A DNA stretch of 64,000 nucleotides from Xanthostigma xanthostigma (Eukaryota; Arthropoda; Insecta; Raphidioptera; Raphidiidae), in NCBI GenBank assembly GCA_963575645.1, contig OY754468.1, positions 24,700,465-24,764,464 on the forward strand, given 5' to 3'. The position numbers and the translations under genes were made by a program. The notes beneath the pieces were generated by a model, which did not search any database, was not told the origin of the DNA, and was given only the letters and a program-made list of their open reading frames with translations. The first letter of the stretch is position 1; every line of letters starts with the position of its first letter. Below, one piece after another: positions 56,701 to 64,000 of the stretch.

Positions 56701-59605
56701 ATTTTTATAAACATACAGCTGCCTTTTTTATACTCAAAAAACCTAATTCTAAAAGAATCTCAAGGAGAGATATAGAAAAGTGTAAAAAAAATGGTAACGT
56801 TTGCTTTCGCGTCTGGCGGTGATGTTGAATTTACGTGTATTTCTCACATTTTCTTTTAAAAGTCGCAATTGAGTTTTAACGATACCACGGCGTTAAATTG
56901 AATTGATACAGTTTGTTAAGTATGTGTAAATAAACTTTAGCAAATATATTTTCATTTACATTTGATTACAATTGAAAGAAAAACATTGTTACAATACGAT
57001 AACAATGCTAACCATTTATACAATCAAAGCAAAGAAGCATTTATTTGAAATGCCACTTTGAAAATAAAAGTTCAGTCATTGTTTATTAACGAATTAATAA
57101 AAAAAAATCATTTATATGCACGCACATAAATGAAGCAATTGTTTTCAGTTTTATGTATGGGCATTAATTGCAAGTTTTTTAATGTTTTTACATAGTTTCA
57201 AAATGATACCATATGTAAATTTCTGTAATTAAAAATTTTAATTTTGCAAAAATGAATACAAAAGTCACCTTTGGGCGTTAGAAATACCTACTAGGCATTA
57301 ATTGCAAGTTTTTTAATGTTTTTATATAGTTTCAAAAGGAAACCATATGTAAATTTCTGTAATTAAAAATTTTAATTTTGCAAAAATGAATACCAAAGTC
57401 ACCTTTGGGCGCCAGAAATACCTACTAGATCATTAGATGTTAATTTTACACGTAATGCATCAGTTAATTAATTTTTCAGTACGTACAAGAATATTTTTTC
57501 AACTCAGAAATAAAGATGTTCTTTTGTTTGTATTTTAGATGGCGAATACGTGTTGGTGGTACTACTTCTCTAAGTTCACAGAATTTTTCGACACACTTTT
57601 CTTCATTTTAAGGAAGAAAAACAATCACGTGTCAACGCTTCATGTCATCCATCATGGATGCATGCCGTTTTCTGTTTGGATGGGCATGAAATTTGCTCCG
57701 GGTAAGTTGTCGGTTATTTTAGGAAAGACAACAACTTCCTTCGAAACAATCAATCTCGTAAATACTTTCCGCCGCCTCTGGACCTCTACCTTAAAGAAAG
57801 TTATTGTATAAATAGGTTCATTTGTTCTGTTTTTATTGTTTTTTAAAATAATTTTATGAAGATAAAAAATAAGAGGTAAATTGTTTCAGATCTATATTTT
57901 GTAGTGTCGTACCGTAAAATTCGACACTGGAACGTTTGCAAACTTGTCATCCCTGTAATAAAGACGCCCGAATTCCAACGAATCATAAATAAATTAAGAA
58001 CCATAATTTCTAAAAATTTCGCGTTTATTTTTCACCTTCCTCAAACTTCTGAATCAAAATGATATGTACATGTTAACAAGCTGGAATTCAGTTTTATTTT
58101 GTTCTGCGTATGGATTCATGGAATACGTAATTTACTGGCGATCAGATTCTTGTGCTTTCTTTCGACTCTAGGGGATTGACTTCATCATAGTTTAGTTGTT
58201 ACAAGGACGAAAAAAATAATAATAGAAAGCATTATTTGCGTCCTATCACTGTCACATTTAGTTGAATATTTTTCGATTAATGGAAAACTAGCCAACGAAA
58301 AGATCAGTTTCTTTCCATTTCTGCAAGAAAACATGCGCAATCGTGTGATTAATTTGACGTGAAATCGCTCTTCTCCAACTTAGAATTTAGATAGATGTCG
58401 ATTGATCTGTAAGTTTTAACGTATTTTTTATTAAGTAATTTATTTTGTTTCAGGCGGTCATAGTACCTTCTTTGCTTTGCTCAACACCTTTGTTCATATT
58501 GTCATGTATTTCTACTACATGGTTGCAGCTATGGGACCCAGGTATCAGAAGTATATTTGGTGGAAGAAATATCTTACTACATTCCAAATGGTGAGTAGTA
58601 CCTATGACGTGCAATGCTTGCTATCAGCTACTAGCAATTCTTTGATTTTCATATCTGTGTATTAATTGAGGTCTCTCCAAAGTAATTTGGAAAATTTATT
58701 GAATACGCACTTTGAAACAATTGAATGAAAACAGTTAAATTTTAAACATTTTGCTGTAACCCAACTAGAAGAACATTTTAAGGAAGAATCAAATGGTTTT
58801 AGCAAATATATCGTATATGTTTGTTGTTACACTCTTGTATAAAATAATCTTGTTGAAATGCCATTTCAATTTGCTTAGCGATCGATTATTTACATTTTAA
58901 AAATAGATACATGCAGCACATTATAAAGGTGTAACTGTTTTCTTCCAGGTGCAATTCGTAGCAATAATGGTGCATCAGTTCCAATTACTATTTACTGAAT
59001 GCAATTATCCAAAAGGTTTCATGGTATGGATTGGTCTGCATGGAGTTTTATTCCTGTTCCTCTTCTCAGATTTCTACAAAGTTAAATATACATCATCCAG
59101 AGGCAAAAGGCGAACCAATGACGGTGCATGCATGGTGAGTAATTTGTTATTTAGTGCAAGAATGATCGTAAAATACTTCATTTTTTCTGTTTGTTGCCGT
59201 CATCTTCAATAAATATGCTATCCTTTTAATACGTATTCAGCTTGCACTGATCCAATTTTAAGACTCTGTGAAGAAGTATCAATGTCAGAAATGACACGAT
59301 ATTCCATAGTCGGTGTGTGAATAGTTGGACGCTCTGATTTTAAAAAATAAATGACAAAAAAAGTATTTTTCTAACACTCCAAAATAAAATTTATTTTTTT
59401 TTAGCCTGTGCTCGAAAGTGAAACTAGCCATAAATACAGCAATGGTACAAACGGCAAAATCACGAATGGTTCAGTGAATGGTAATAGTATATCAAATGGC
59501 TATGCATTGTCAGTCGAATATTCGAAATCATACAAAGAGTGTTATTCAAATGGTGTTAACAATGGTTATGTTAGTCAAACAGTTACAGAACGGAAAGTAA
59601 AATGA
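38660..59605 (+). CDS. ELOVL-type very-long-chain fatty acid elongase (7 coding exons, 339 aa)
   Basis: The product should be the ER-membrane condensing enzyme (3-ketoacyl-CoA synthase) that adds two carbons from malonyl-CoA to long-chain acyl-CoA. Coding exons are 38660-38720, 54350-54540, 56539-56619, 57539-57701, 58454-58590, 58949-59134 and 59405-59605; all introns are GT-AG and the joined length is 1020 nt. Visible family motifs are KFTEFFDT (123-130), the catalytic histidine box HVIHH (146-150), NTFVHIVMYFYY (176-187) and T207-x-x-Q210-x-x-Q213. Hydrophobic segments fit the multi-pass topology. The last exon encodes an Asn/Gly/Ser-rich tail ending RKVK, close to a dilysine ER-retrieval signal. 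The start has a favourable context (CACAATGG) eight bases inside the exon. Family assignment is very secure from the motifs. The substrate chain length and the exact paralogue (it resembles insect proteins described as AAEL008004-like) are inference. Confidence 0.95.
39570..39775. repeat. Dispersed repeat copy 2 (pair with 31430-31590)
   Basis: It shares ATACACAATCTGTCAAAA, TTTTTTGCTTATATCTTGTC and TTCTTCTAATTTTCGAATTA with the earlier copy. This copy has an extra segment between the first two words. Confidence 0.65.
40850..40930 (+). mobile_element. Retroelement 3'-end fragment
   Basis: GAAATCGGTTCAGTAGTTGA is followed by GAAGGAGATAGCCGGACAGA and an AT/TA-rich end. It is the same tail type as at 7960-8096. 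Confidence 0.45.
41342..41486. mobile_element. Palindromic MITE (~145 bp)
   Basis: The left arm TTTAAAGAATAACTACATTG, GAAACACCC, ATTGTTAC is matched by the reverse complement on the right with an 11-base insertion (AACAGAAGC region). The arms are ~40 bp and the loop ~57 bp. No clear target duplication. Confidence 0.7.
42260..42330 (-). mobile_element. Retroelement 3'-end fragment, reverse orientation
   Basis: On the - strand: CAAATCGGTTCAGTGGTTCC, then TGAGATATTTATCAAAAAT. It is the same tail family as at 7960 and 40850. Confidence 0.4.
43140..43447. mobile_element. Non-autonomous hAT element (308 bp)
   Basis: Ends are CAGTGGTTCCCAAACTTT and GGCTGGAAACCACTG. The flanking 8-mers are GATTTGAT (43132-43139) and GATTAAAT (43448-43455), six of eight matching, consistent with an old target duplication. 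No coding capacity. Confidence 0.8.
43649..43800. mobile_element. Palindromic MITE, copy 2
   Basis: It matches 33779-33912: AGTTTGTTTCAAGTAGCCAG, AAACGGTAACGAAACCGTCA and CCCGCATGCGCAGTAG on the left, then a more diverged right arm ending GGCTGCTTGGAACGAAC. A longer centre and mutations make it older than copy 1. Confidence 0.75.
44731..45114. mobile_element. Non-autonomous hAT element (384 bp) with perfect target duplication
   Basis: Ends are CAGAGGTTCCCAAACTTTTT and CCACTTTGGGAATCACTG. GTGTAAAC occurs at 44723-44730 and 45115-45122. The interior carries repeated CGACCCCC/GACCCC motifs. An 88-codon - strand frame over it is fortuitous. Confidence 0.92.
45840..46213 (+). mobile_element. LINE 3'-end fragment with (CTAAT)n tail
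   Basis: The sequence GGGAATAATATAGGGGATGC, then ACAAAAGATCTTCTAGGTCG, then AAATCTAATCTAATCTAAT resembles the 3' end and short-repeat tail of arthropod Jockey-type LINEs. The 87-codon frame at 45839-46102 may be a degraded end of its ORF2, but no RT motif is present. Confidence 0.4.
46214..46639. mobile_element. DNA transposon/MITE with ~45-bp terminal inverted repeats (426 bp)
   Basis: The left end TGCTGGGTTGCAGAAAGGGT, then TGTCAAAAAATTTGATTTGA, is matched inverted on the right with few changes (RC: TGCTGGGTTGCAGAAAGAAT). It is inserted right at the end of the (CTAAT)n tail. No target duplication is certain. Confidence 0.75.
46769..46845. repeat. Perfect 77-bp palindrome (38-bp arms, 1-base centre)
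   Basis: The left arm begins AGGCTAGGTTTATATGAGAG, passes GGCGTTCAACGCGCG and ends TTAG. The right arm from 46808 is its exact reverse complement, with a single G at 46807 between them. The arms include the sub-palindrome AACGCGCGTT. Such perfect, almost loop-free palindromes are usually unstable. Confidence 0.97.
47759..47900. mobile_element. Short MITE (142 bp)
   Basis: The left end AACCTCCTTCAAAGAAGG, then CCACTAAAAAGCATGAAATA, is matched inverted on the right by CACTAAAAAACATGAAATA and CTTCCTTC. Flanks are TTAA at both sides, which may be part of the repeat. Confidence 0.7.
47956..48799. mobile_element. Outer non-autonomous hAT element carrying a nested hAT
   Basis: Ends are CAGTGACGTAACTATAACG and CAATTGTTACGTCACTG. 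The flanking 8-mers TACCCAGC (47948-47955) and TGTCCAGC (48800-48807) agree at six of eight. The GGGGCCCTCC segments at the two sides belong to the element and are split by the inner insertion. Without the insertion it would be about 256 bp. Confidence 0.88.
48135..48714 (-). mobile_element. Inner non-autonomous hAT element, copy B (CAGCGTTGCCAG family)
   Basis: Ends are CAGCGTTACCAG and CTGGCAACGCTG. GTTGGGGC is duplicated exactly at 48127-48134 and 48715-48722. Compared with copy A at 2095 it is reversed and contains an extra A-run and ~170 bp near 48405-48600. It carries repeated CGGGAC motifs near both ends. Confidence 0.95.
48808..50586. other. Intron 1 stretch with CpG-richer part
   Basis: About 48880-49150 has many CpGs (for example CATTGCACGCGCGCCC), unlike its surroundings. 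It also contains words such as GACGTTGCAGACGTCCGCAA that resemble segments near 42120-42200 and 50330-50400, hinting at a diverged dispersed repeat. No gene recognised. Confidence 0.4.
50587..50743. mobile_element. Hairpin MITE with ~72-bp arms
   Basis: The left arm AAATATATATGTTACGG, ACAAGAAAGTAGTTAATTCG, CGAATTAACCGGCTAATACC is almost exactly repeated inverted on the right, with a loop of ~13 bases around CCTTGACG. Only a few mismatches (for example TTAATAC against CTATTAC) separate the arms. Confidence 0.88.
50870..50950 (+). mobile_element. Retroelement 3'-end fragment
   Basis: AAAATCGGCTCAGTCCTTTC is followed by GGAGATTAGCCGGAACAAAC and a short CAGA repeat. It is the same general tail type as at 7960 and 40850, from a different subfamily. 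Confidence 0.45.
51173..51421. mobile_element. Non-autonomous hAT element (249 bp)
   Basis: Ends are CAGAACCGGATTTACT and AATCCGGCTCTG. The interior near the right end has a long C-run followed by GGGTCCCGCCTACGGGCCCC. Similar GGTCGTA words flank both ends but are offset by two bases, so the target duplication is not clean. Confidence 0.75.
52267..52450. mobile_element. Short non-autonomous hAT element (184 bp) with perfect target duplication
   Basis: Ends are CAGCGGCGTATTTACCC and TTAAAATACGCCACTG. TGCTTACA occurs at 52259-52266 and 52451-52458. The terminal CAGYGGCGTA is shared with the 26761 element, suggesting related transposases. Confidence 0.93.
52547..53256 (+). mobile_element. Non-autonomous Helitron, copy 2 (710 bp) with captured filler
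   Basis: The 5' end TCTATACTAATATATAAAGC is followed by GTTTGTTT repeats, then CGCGCTAATCTCAGGAACTA. The 3' end reads CGGGTGAAACCGGGCGGGAC, then CGCTAA, which fits the CTRR terminus. It is inserted between A and T. The first ~190 bp and last ~120 bp match copy 1 at 37042. The ~400-bp middle is unrelated and holds a tRNA-like sequence. Confidence 0.9.
52813..52885 (+). tRNA. tRNA-Lys(CTT)-like sequence inside a Helitron, probably a pseudogene
   Basis: The 73-nt sequence has an acceptor stem GCCCGGC/GTTGGGC (two GT wobbles), D arm GCTC/GAGT, anticodon loop CTCTTAA and a perfect T arm GTGGG-TTCAAGC-CCCAC. The anticodon stem CGTGA/TATCA has only two of five pairs, so a functional tRNA is unlikely. 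The A box (TGGCTCAGTCGG) and B box (GGTTCAAGCCC) are intact, and a T-run follows at about 52892, so Pol III transcription remains possible. No CCA is encoded, as normal for eukaryotes. Confidence 0.75.
53276..53375 (+). mobile_element. tRNA-like SINE copy 1
   Basis: TATAGAACATT precedes the A-box-like AAGCTAAGCTGG (53292-53303). CCTTGCCTCGTAACCTAAAG follows and resembles an anticodon arm. The B-box position is degenerate. It ends in an ATTATTATTTTT tail and matches 54011-54120 in the same orientation. Confidence 0.55.
53726..53951. mobile_element. Non-autonomous hAT element (226 bp) with perfect target duplication
   Basis: Ends are CTGGCCTGGGCAAATGG and ATTTGCCCGCCCCTG. GTCTAAAC occurs at 53718-53725 and 53952-53959. 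GGCCCGCGG motifs recur four times inside (GACCCGCGGGCC, GGCCCGCGGTG, GGCCCGCGGATC, GGCCCGGCGATC), with the spacer ATTTTCATCAGC repeated. The first bases of the left end are mutated from the usual CAGGG. Confidence 0.92.
54011..54120 (+). mobile_element. tRNA-like SINE copy 2
   Basis: A-box-like AAGCTAAGCTGG at 54037-54048 and B-box-like AGTTCAATCTC at 54096-54106 have Pol III promoter spacing. The tail is ATTATTATTTTTG, then a T-run. The similarity to 53276-53375 covers ~100 bp. Confidence 0.55.
54350..54540 (+). CDS. ELOVL coding exon 2 (residues 21-84)
   Basis: Acceptor TTGTTGCAG and donor GTATGT. The first two bases complete the split Asp codon. It encodes the DPRVNGW segment, the first membrane span (SPLPTLSICLFYAYF) and the conserved GPRIMENRKPFDLR loop, then a second hydrophobic segment ending at a codon boundary. 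Confidence 0.95.
54880..55274 (-). pseudogene. HARBI1-like (PIF/Harbinger) transposase remnant
   Basis: The - strand from 55274 reads HRVNRRLWMKE, then after a stop LKKLDKYSQVVLLKEISTTE, DDFKNYFRMNEETFNKLLQI and VTPFLRRENTM. A shifted frame continues ERLALTLRYR and TGRNFEDMKFLAVMAP. These are the N-terminal conserved segments of HARBI1-like nucleases. At least three stops and frame breaks, and the missing DDE catalytic part, make it dead. A 165-codon + strand frame over it (54610-55107) is a shadow. Confidence 0.85.
55351..56305. mobile_element. hAT element (955 bp) nested in the Harbinger element
   Basis: Ends are CAGTGGCGGATTTACCAG and CTGTAAATCCGCCACTG. CAGTAATA is duplicated exactly at 55343-55350 and 56306-56313. 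GGCGGCAAAT motifs sit near both ends. The interior contains no recognisable transposase. It is younger than the element it interrupts. Confidence 0.95.
56539..56619 (+). CDS. ELOVL coding exon 3 (residues 85-111)
   Basis: This 81-nt exon sits between TTTTTTTCAG and GTGCGA. It encodes YLQSGWWGSYSFRCQPVDYS, the short luminal stretch typical of insect elongases. The donor is weaker than the others, but phase and protein conservation support it. Confidence 0.93.
57161..57428. repeat. Two tandem copies of a 134-bp unit in elongase intron 3
   Basis: Both copies begin GCATTAATTGCAAGTTTTTT and end TTTGGGCG, then GAAATACCTACTAG. They differ at only a few positions (ACATAG/ATATAG, GATACC/GAAACC, GTTAG/GCCAG), so this is a recent duplication ending ~110 bp before the HXXHH exon. 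Confidence 0.95.
57539..57701 (+). CDS. ELOVL coding exon 4 with catalytic HXXHH box (residues 112-165)
   Basis: Acceptor TATTTTAG and donor GTAAGT. It encodes the WWYYFSKFTEFFDTLFFILRKK segment and HVSTLHVIHHG, which contains the metal-binding or catalytic histidine box. It ends with the first base of the Gly166 codon. Confidence 0.96.
58454..58590 (+). CDS. ELOVL coding exon 5 (residues 166-211)
   Basis: Acceptor TTTGTTTCAG and donor GTGAGT. It encodes GGHSTFFALLNTFVHIVMYFYY, a highly conserved elongase motif, followed by a basic WWKKYLTTFQM segment that begins the TxxQxxQ motif. Confidence 0.96.
58949..59134 (+). CDS. ELOVL coding exon 6 (residues 212-273)
   Basis: Acceptor TTCTTCCAG and donor GTGAGT. 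It encodes VQFVAIMVHQFQLLF, a membrane span, and the final hydrophobic segment GLHGVLFLFLFSDFYK, followed by the cytosolic basic stretch SSRGKRRTNDGACM. Confidence 0.95.
59405..59605 (+). CDS. ELOVL last coding exon (residues 274-339) and stop
   Basis: The acceptor is TTTTTTTTAG and the stop is TGA at 59603-59605. The tail is low complexity, with repeated NG dipeptides followed by a Ser/Tyr/Lys-rich stretch ending TERKVK. Such NG-rich tails are common in insect elongases of this subfamily and carry no catalytic residues. Confidence 0.92.
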   Translation, partial: PVLESETSHKYSNGTNGKITNGSVNGNSISNGYALSVEYSKSYKECYSNGVNNGYVSQTVTERKVK

Positions 59606-61227
59606 AATATATTTAAGTAGATAGGTTAGATTAATTTTTAGAGTTGTTGCCAGTGGAAATTATGCTCTTCAGTGTCCTAAATACAGAAATTTTGGAACTC
59701 GGGTAGATAATTATGTACCAGCTTTGTGAAAAAATATTTTAAATATTATACTAATCTACTAGAAATCCAAAAAAAAAATGTAAACCTGCCAAACATGGTA
59801 ACTACGAAAAGATCAATGAAGATGTGTTAAAACTGTGAGAACAAATTGAAAAAAATTTCAGAGAATTTGTTGAAATTTTATAGAAAGTTGTTTACTTAGA
59901 AAAATGTCATTTGCTCACAATTTCAGAAACCACAATTTATTTATCAGCATATGAGGTTGTGTTTTAAATATTATTGTACTTGAAGTATTACCAACATCAG
60001 ATCTGTGTTGTAATGATAGCAAGGTGTACTTGCTTCCCTCCGAGTTGTAGCTGATTAAAGCAAAAATGATGAATAATACTTAATTGACTATCGAACATTT
60101 AATTTCCTAAAAGTAGCTCATTTGGTTTACAATAGTGGTGAGCGTTGATTCAACAAACTAGTTAAATTATCTAAACGAATCATTAACCAGTAGATGATTC
60201 AGCTACTTCATCAATCAGTAACAAAACGCGAAGAACTCTTAACGAACGAAACAAAACTGATGAACTAACCGCAGCACTAGTTTAAGGACGCAACGATCCT
60301 GCCCAGCGTTTTTTGTAATTAATGTAAACGGGTTAACAAAATCGACAGATTTTTCAACTCGTTGTGGCACACGTGTTTGGTTTTGTTTCATTGATCCTAA
60401 GATCTTCAACAACCCACCACTAGCTTATAATGTAGCAGAATTCCTAACGTCAATGTTTTTGCTATATTATGTAGAGTTAGAAATACATAACCTTACATTT
60501 AATATGTTCAAAATGAATTTTAGATCCAAATCCAAAATGGCCGCTCAGCGAAACTTGTTTTAGTAGGTTAAATAGCGCTAGAACTGCTAGAATAAGCAAG
60601 ACGCGTTTGATAGTTAATTATTGAAAATGTAGCTATGAATATTTAAAGCTAATTAAATCCATATTGTTTTGATTTTGACCATTTACAATAGTTGTCCTCG
60701 ACCTTTTTGTTACGACTGCAGTTTTGCGCAAACAATAGTAAAAAAATAATAATAATTTATAGGTACAAACACATTTTGCAATATAAATATGTATGTGGTC
60801 TGACATAAACTAAACCTATTTAACAATATTGAACCTTTTTCTAAGTAGTATAAACTTTTAAAATATGCAAAGATGTCTTATACCAGCTAATCAACTACAG
60901 ATCTATAAAATATATATTTTTACTTTTATTAGAATATATTTTGTAGAAAATACAGTAGTCTTTTAAGATATTTTTAATGTAGAGCTATGTTTGGTATATA
61001 AGTTATAGGATATACTCGACATACGTCTAAATTAATTTTGCCTAATATTCATATCTCGAATTTCAGTTGATTAAATATTACGTTCAACTTCAGAACTTTC
61101 CATTATGGCACGAAATTTCAGTTTGTTGTGGACAAAAATAGTTAAGATGAATTTCAAGTATCCTATATAACTTAACAGTTACATATTAATGTACAGAAAA
61201 TCTTTAAAGATGTATTAATTAAATAAA
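59606..61227 (+). other. ELOVL 3'-UTR candidate region
   Basis: This is AT-rich non-coding sequence after the stop. An ATTAAA variant signal lies at 60054-60059 and a canonical AATAAA at 61222-61227. Which one is used cannot be decided from sequence. A short hAT-like element (60133-60422) lies between them, so use of the distal signal would place that element in the mRNA. Confidence 0.35.
60133..60422. mobile_element. hAT-like element (290 bp) downstream of the elongase stop
   Basis: Ends TAGTGGTGAGCGTTGA and TTCAACAACCCACCACTA form imperfect inverted repeats. The flanking 8-mers GTTTACAA (60125-60132) and GCTTATAA (60423-60430) match at six of eight. No coding capacity. Confidence 0.7.
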
Positions 61228-61589
61228 TTATCGAGAATGAATGGTGAATGCTTTCTCTGGTGATAATCTCGTTACGTTGTTGATTTATTTTAATTAAAAT
61301 AAATTTAGTTAATCTTTTTGTACATTTAAAGGAACATTATCAAAATTTTAATATTGTTATTTTTTGCACAAATTGTCATTATTCGTGTTATTAATTCGGT
61401 GTACTTAGTTTCAACTTTTTGCTATACAATCGCTGGCGTGTTGTATTGAGTGGATGCGCTTTTGTAAGGTCCACAAGGTGCGGGAAATTTTATTTCAGAT
61501 ATTTTTGCTGCTTAAGGTACGGCAAAGAGTTAATCTTGTAATAAAAAAGTCGCTGAAAATTCGCTTTTCTAAGTTAATTAAAAATAACT

Positions 61590-61990
61590 TATATTTTTAA
61601 CCGACGAAAAACAAAAACGGAGGAGGTTCTCAAGTCGACGCGTATATTTTTTTTTTTTTTATGTATGACCACGCATAACTTTTTACAGAGTAGTCCGATT
61701 TTGATAAATATTTTTTTGTTTGAAAGGGTATACCCCGAAGTTGGTCCCATATAAATTTGGTAAAAAAATTCCAACCCTAAGGGTAGGAAAACAGGGGATG
61801 ATTGATTGTTCACTCACTGATTGTAATGTATGACCACACATAACTTTTTACAGAGTAGTCCGATTTTGATAATTATTTTTTTATTGGATAGGGTATGCCT
61901 CGAGGTTGGTCTCATATAAATTTGGAAAAAAAATTCCTACCCTAAGGGTGGGAAAATAGGGGTGATTTATTGTTCACTCACAGATTTTCA
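61590..61990. repeat. Duplicated ~165-bp retroelement-derived unit
   Basis: An upstream stretch AACCGACGAAAAAC, GGAGGAGGTTCTCAAGTCGA and a T-run lead into two direct copies starting ATGTATGACCAC at 61661 and 61826. Each contains CATAACTTTTTACAGAGTAG, CCGATTTTGATAA, CATATAAATTTGG and CCCTAAGGGT. Similar GGAGGAGGTTCTCAA tails are common in insect genomes. The 74-codon - strand frame is a shadow. Confidence 0.8.
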
Positions 61991-62041
61991 TGCTGAGTTG
62001 TGTATTACAATAATTATAAATTATATAGCCACAAAAAATTA

Positions 62042-62550
62042 TAAAATAAAAACTTTTTAACAAAAAAATTAAACCGCCGAAAAACTGAAAAGCAAAAAAT
62101 AATAAATCTTTTTTTTTTAACTAAGTTCTATTTAAGTAGTTGAACGTATGTGACAGTCTAGTATATCTAAGTAATTTTGAGTCGGCGTCAAACAATCAAT
62201 GAACAAAGATCACTAAAAGAAATAACCAAATCAAATTAACAATGATACGTGAAATCTCTAGTGATAAACATTAACATTCTAAACATGCGCTCTCCACACG
62301 ACCACTCGCAAAGACGTGTGCCCTCAGTGTGTGCCCGTTCGGGTTGCTCTGTCGCTGACATTAACTTCGTGAACTCTCAGAGATTTCCGGCGAAGAATTG
62401 TTGACGCCGACTCAAAATTACTTAGATATACTAGATTGTCACATACGTTCAACTACTTAAATAGAACTTAGTTAAAAAAAAAAGATTTATTATTTTTTGC
62501 TTTTCAGTTTTTCGGCGGTTTAATTTTTTTGTTAAAAAGTTTTTATTTTA
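62042..62550. mobile_element. Inverted-repeat element (509 bp) with ~150-bp arms
   Basis: The left arm TAAAATAAAAACTTTTTAAC, AAATTAAACCGCCGAAAAAC, GTTGAACGTATGTGACA, GAGTCGGCGTCAA is repeated inverted on the right with very few changes. Inner words such as GAAATCTCT/AGAGATTTC extend the pairing into the loop. The loop is GC-richer and contains ACACGACCACTCGCAAAGAC. No clear target duplication. Confidence 0.9.
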
Positions 62551-64000
62551 AGCTTACGTTTTATATTGCATTTTACAAACGTAATATGAAAAGTAAAACT
62601 TTTAAATTGTGAATTCATATATTTAAGAGACAATTTAACTGTCGACTATTTATCCAATTTTAATATCCAGAATGAGTTAATCTCTAAAAATTTGTACACA
62701 CGATATGAACGGACACCAGAAAGTCATATTTTTATAGATTTTTTTCAGGGTTTATCATGTTATCGACACTTCGGAACGTGAATGAACAAAACAAAGATAA
62801 TGTATGCTCGTTCGTTCATATAGTGTTAAAAACAACTTTTGGAATTCTGTGATTTATTTGTGAAAAAAATGCAAACACTCACGCATTCGAAAGGATGTAA
62901 CATACATTTTCAAAGTAAATTTTCAATAATCCAAAATTTTTATATGGAGTGAGAAAAAGGAGAAGACTGGTAATTTTTTTGCATGTAACCTTTCTGCATG
63001 TCTGATCTATTTGGATTCACTTCGTGCTAATTATTTTTTCGGATAATGTTTTTTTACAGTCATTATGCCCTTGTGGAAAATATTTTATTTTACACAAATG
63101 TTGTTAATTTCCGTTTTCTACTATATTTTTATTAATTTATTTTTTTATCGTATTTTTTGAAACGGTGGTTACTAAAATCAAATCATTTTGTGTACCCAGT
63201 TTTTTCTTTAAAACACGAACATACCAATTAATTCAGGGGCGGCTTAAAAACAAACAAAATAATCAACAAATGAGCAAGGGTAGCAAAATGTATAGAAAAT
63301 ATATAATTAATACAGCTGTGTGACATAAAATAAAATACAGGAATGTAATTATGAGTTTAATTGAAATTTTGACATTTTTCCACTATGGGTTGGTGCGAGC
63401 AAATTCGCTTCTTTGAAGATGCAATTTTAAGCCAGCCCTGAATCAACTACTTCTAGTTTTTAATGATTTTTATATTTCATTATTGTATTATTTTATTGTA
63501 AAATGTACAGACATTTGTATAATTTATTAAAGAAGTATTTAAATTATTTTATTAACTTTATTATGTTTTATATTTGAAATTTGTATGAAAATACTCTGAG
63601 TGAAAAATGGATAAATTATTATAATAATATTTTTTTAATGACTATCAGACACCTGATTTCCTCTTATTGACCGAAAATGTTGAAAAGCAGTGTGATGAGC
63701 ACATTTTTTTCAAAATTATACTTCAACTGGACATTATTCAAAACAAAGGTGAATTAAAAAACGCTCTAAGTTTGTTTCATTGGTGGGTCAAATGCTGATG
63801 ATATTTAAGTGCCTGGGCGTGGGGACCAGATCTTTGGAATAGAAAAGTTTTTTTTTACATTCAAATAGCGAAAAATATTTTTCTAATATTTAGAAATTAA
63901 AAATACCTTTCAAGAATGTAAGTAGTATAATATGTACATAATGGAATATGGAACTATTTTAATGTCGAAATCCTAAAATTTTTATGTAGGTATATGACAT
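62551..64000. other. AT-rich non-genic end of the window
   Basis: No gene, RNA or bounded element recognised. Confidence 0.45.

Noticed and set aside
57539-57811. 90-codon frame as a complete gene
   Set aside because: Its first 54 codons are elongase exon 4; the rest is intron read-through past the GTAAGT donor at 57702.

Overview
The window is AT-rich animal DNA with GT-AG introns, very low coding density and a heavy load of transposon fragments. The one confident host gene encodes an insect-type ELOVL fatty-acid elongase. With the repeat families present, this suggests an insect, perhaps a hemipteran, but the species cannot be fixed from sequence alone.

The elongase is on the + strand and ends at 59605. 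Seven coding exons (38660-38720, 54350-54540, 56539-56619, 57539-57701, 58454-58590, 58949-59134, 59405-59605) splice to a 339-residue protein with no frame errors. The first intron is 15.6 kb and the second 2.0 kb; both are packed with mobile elements. The start codon lies just inside an exon with a good acceptor upstream, so a 5'-UTR exon and the promoter lie further upstream and are not identified.

Region by region: 1-19 kb is mostly non-genic, with a hAT copy (2095), a hammerhead-like motif (10083), a diverged ~325-bp tandem repeat (11985-13125) and a dead LINE reverse transcriptase on the - strand (16265-17230). From 19.3 to 24.8 kb there is a compound satellite: a ~122-bp repeat carrying NRF-1-like palindromes, then about 38 copies of a 120-bp unit carrying two YY1/Pho-like sites and often a CRE-like palindrome. 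From 25 to 38 kb there are a hAT element with transposase remnants (26761-28178), an isolated heat-shock-type promoter on the - strand (about 29974-30092), a long hairpin (31729-32122), several MITEs, a small retroelement-like insertion with a second hammerhead-like motif, and a Helitron. Intron 1 of the elongase holds more hAT elements (one nested in another), palindromic MITEs, a perfect 77-bp palindrome, and a Helitron that has captured a tRNA-Lys-like sequence. Intron 2 holds a PIF/Harbinger element with a decayed transposase and a hAT element inserted inside it. Downstream of the gene lie another hAT copy, a ~165-bp duplication and a 509-bp inverted repeat.

Most other open reading frames over 60 codons look fortuitous. 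The long ones in the satellite stay open because 120 is divisible by three. No CRISPR array, bacterial operon or viral gene was recognised.
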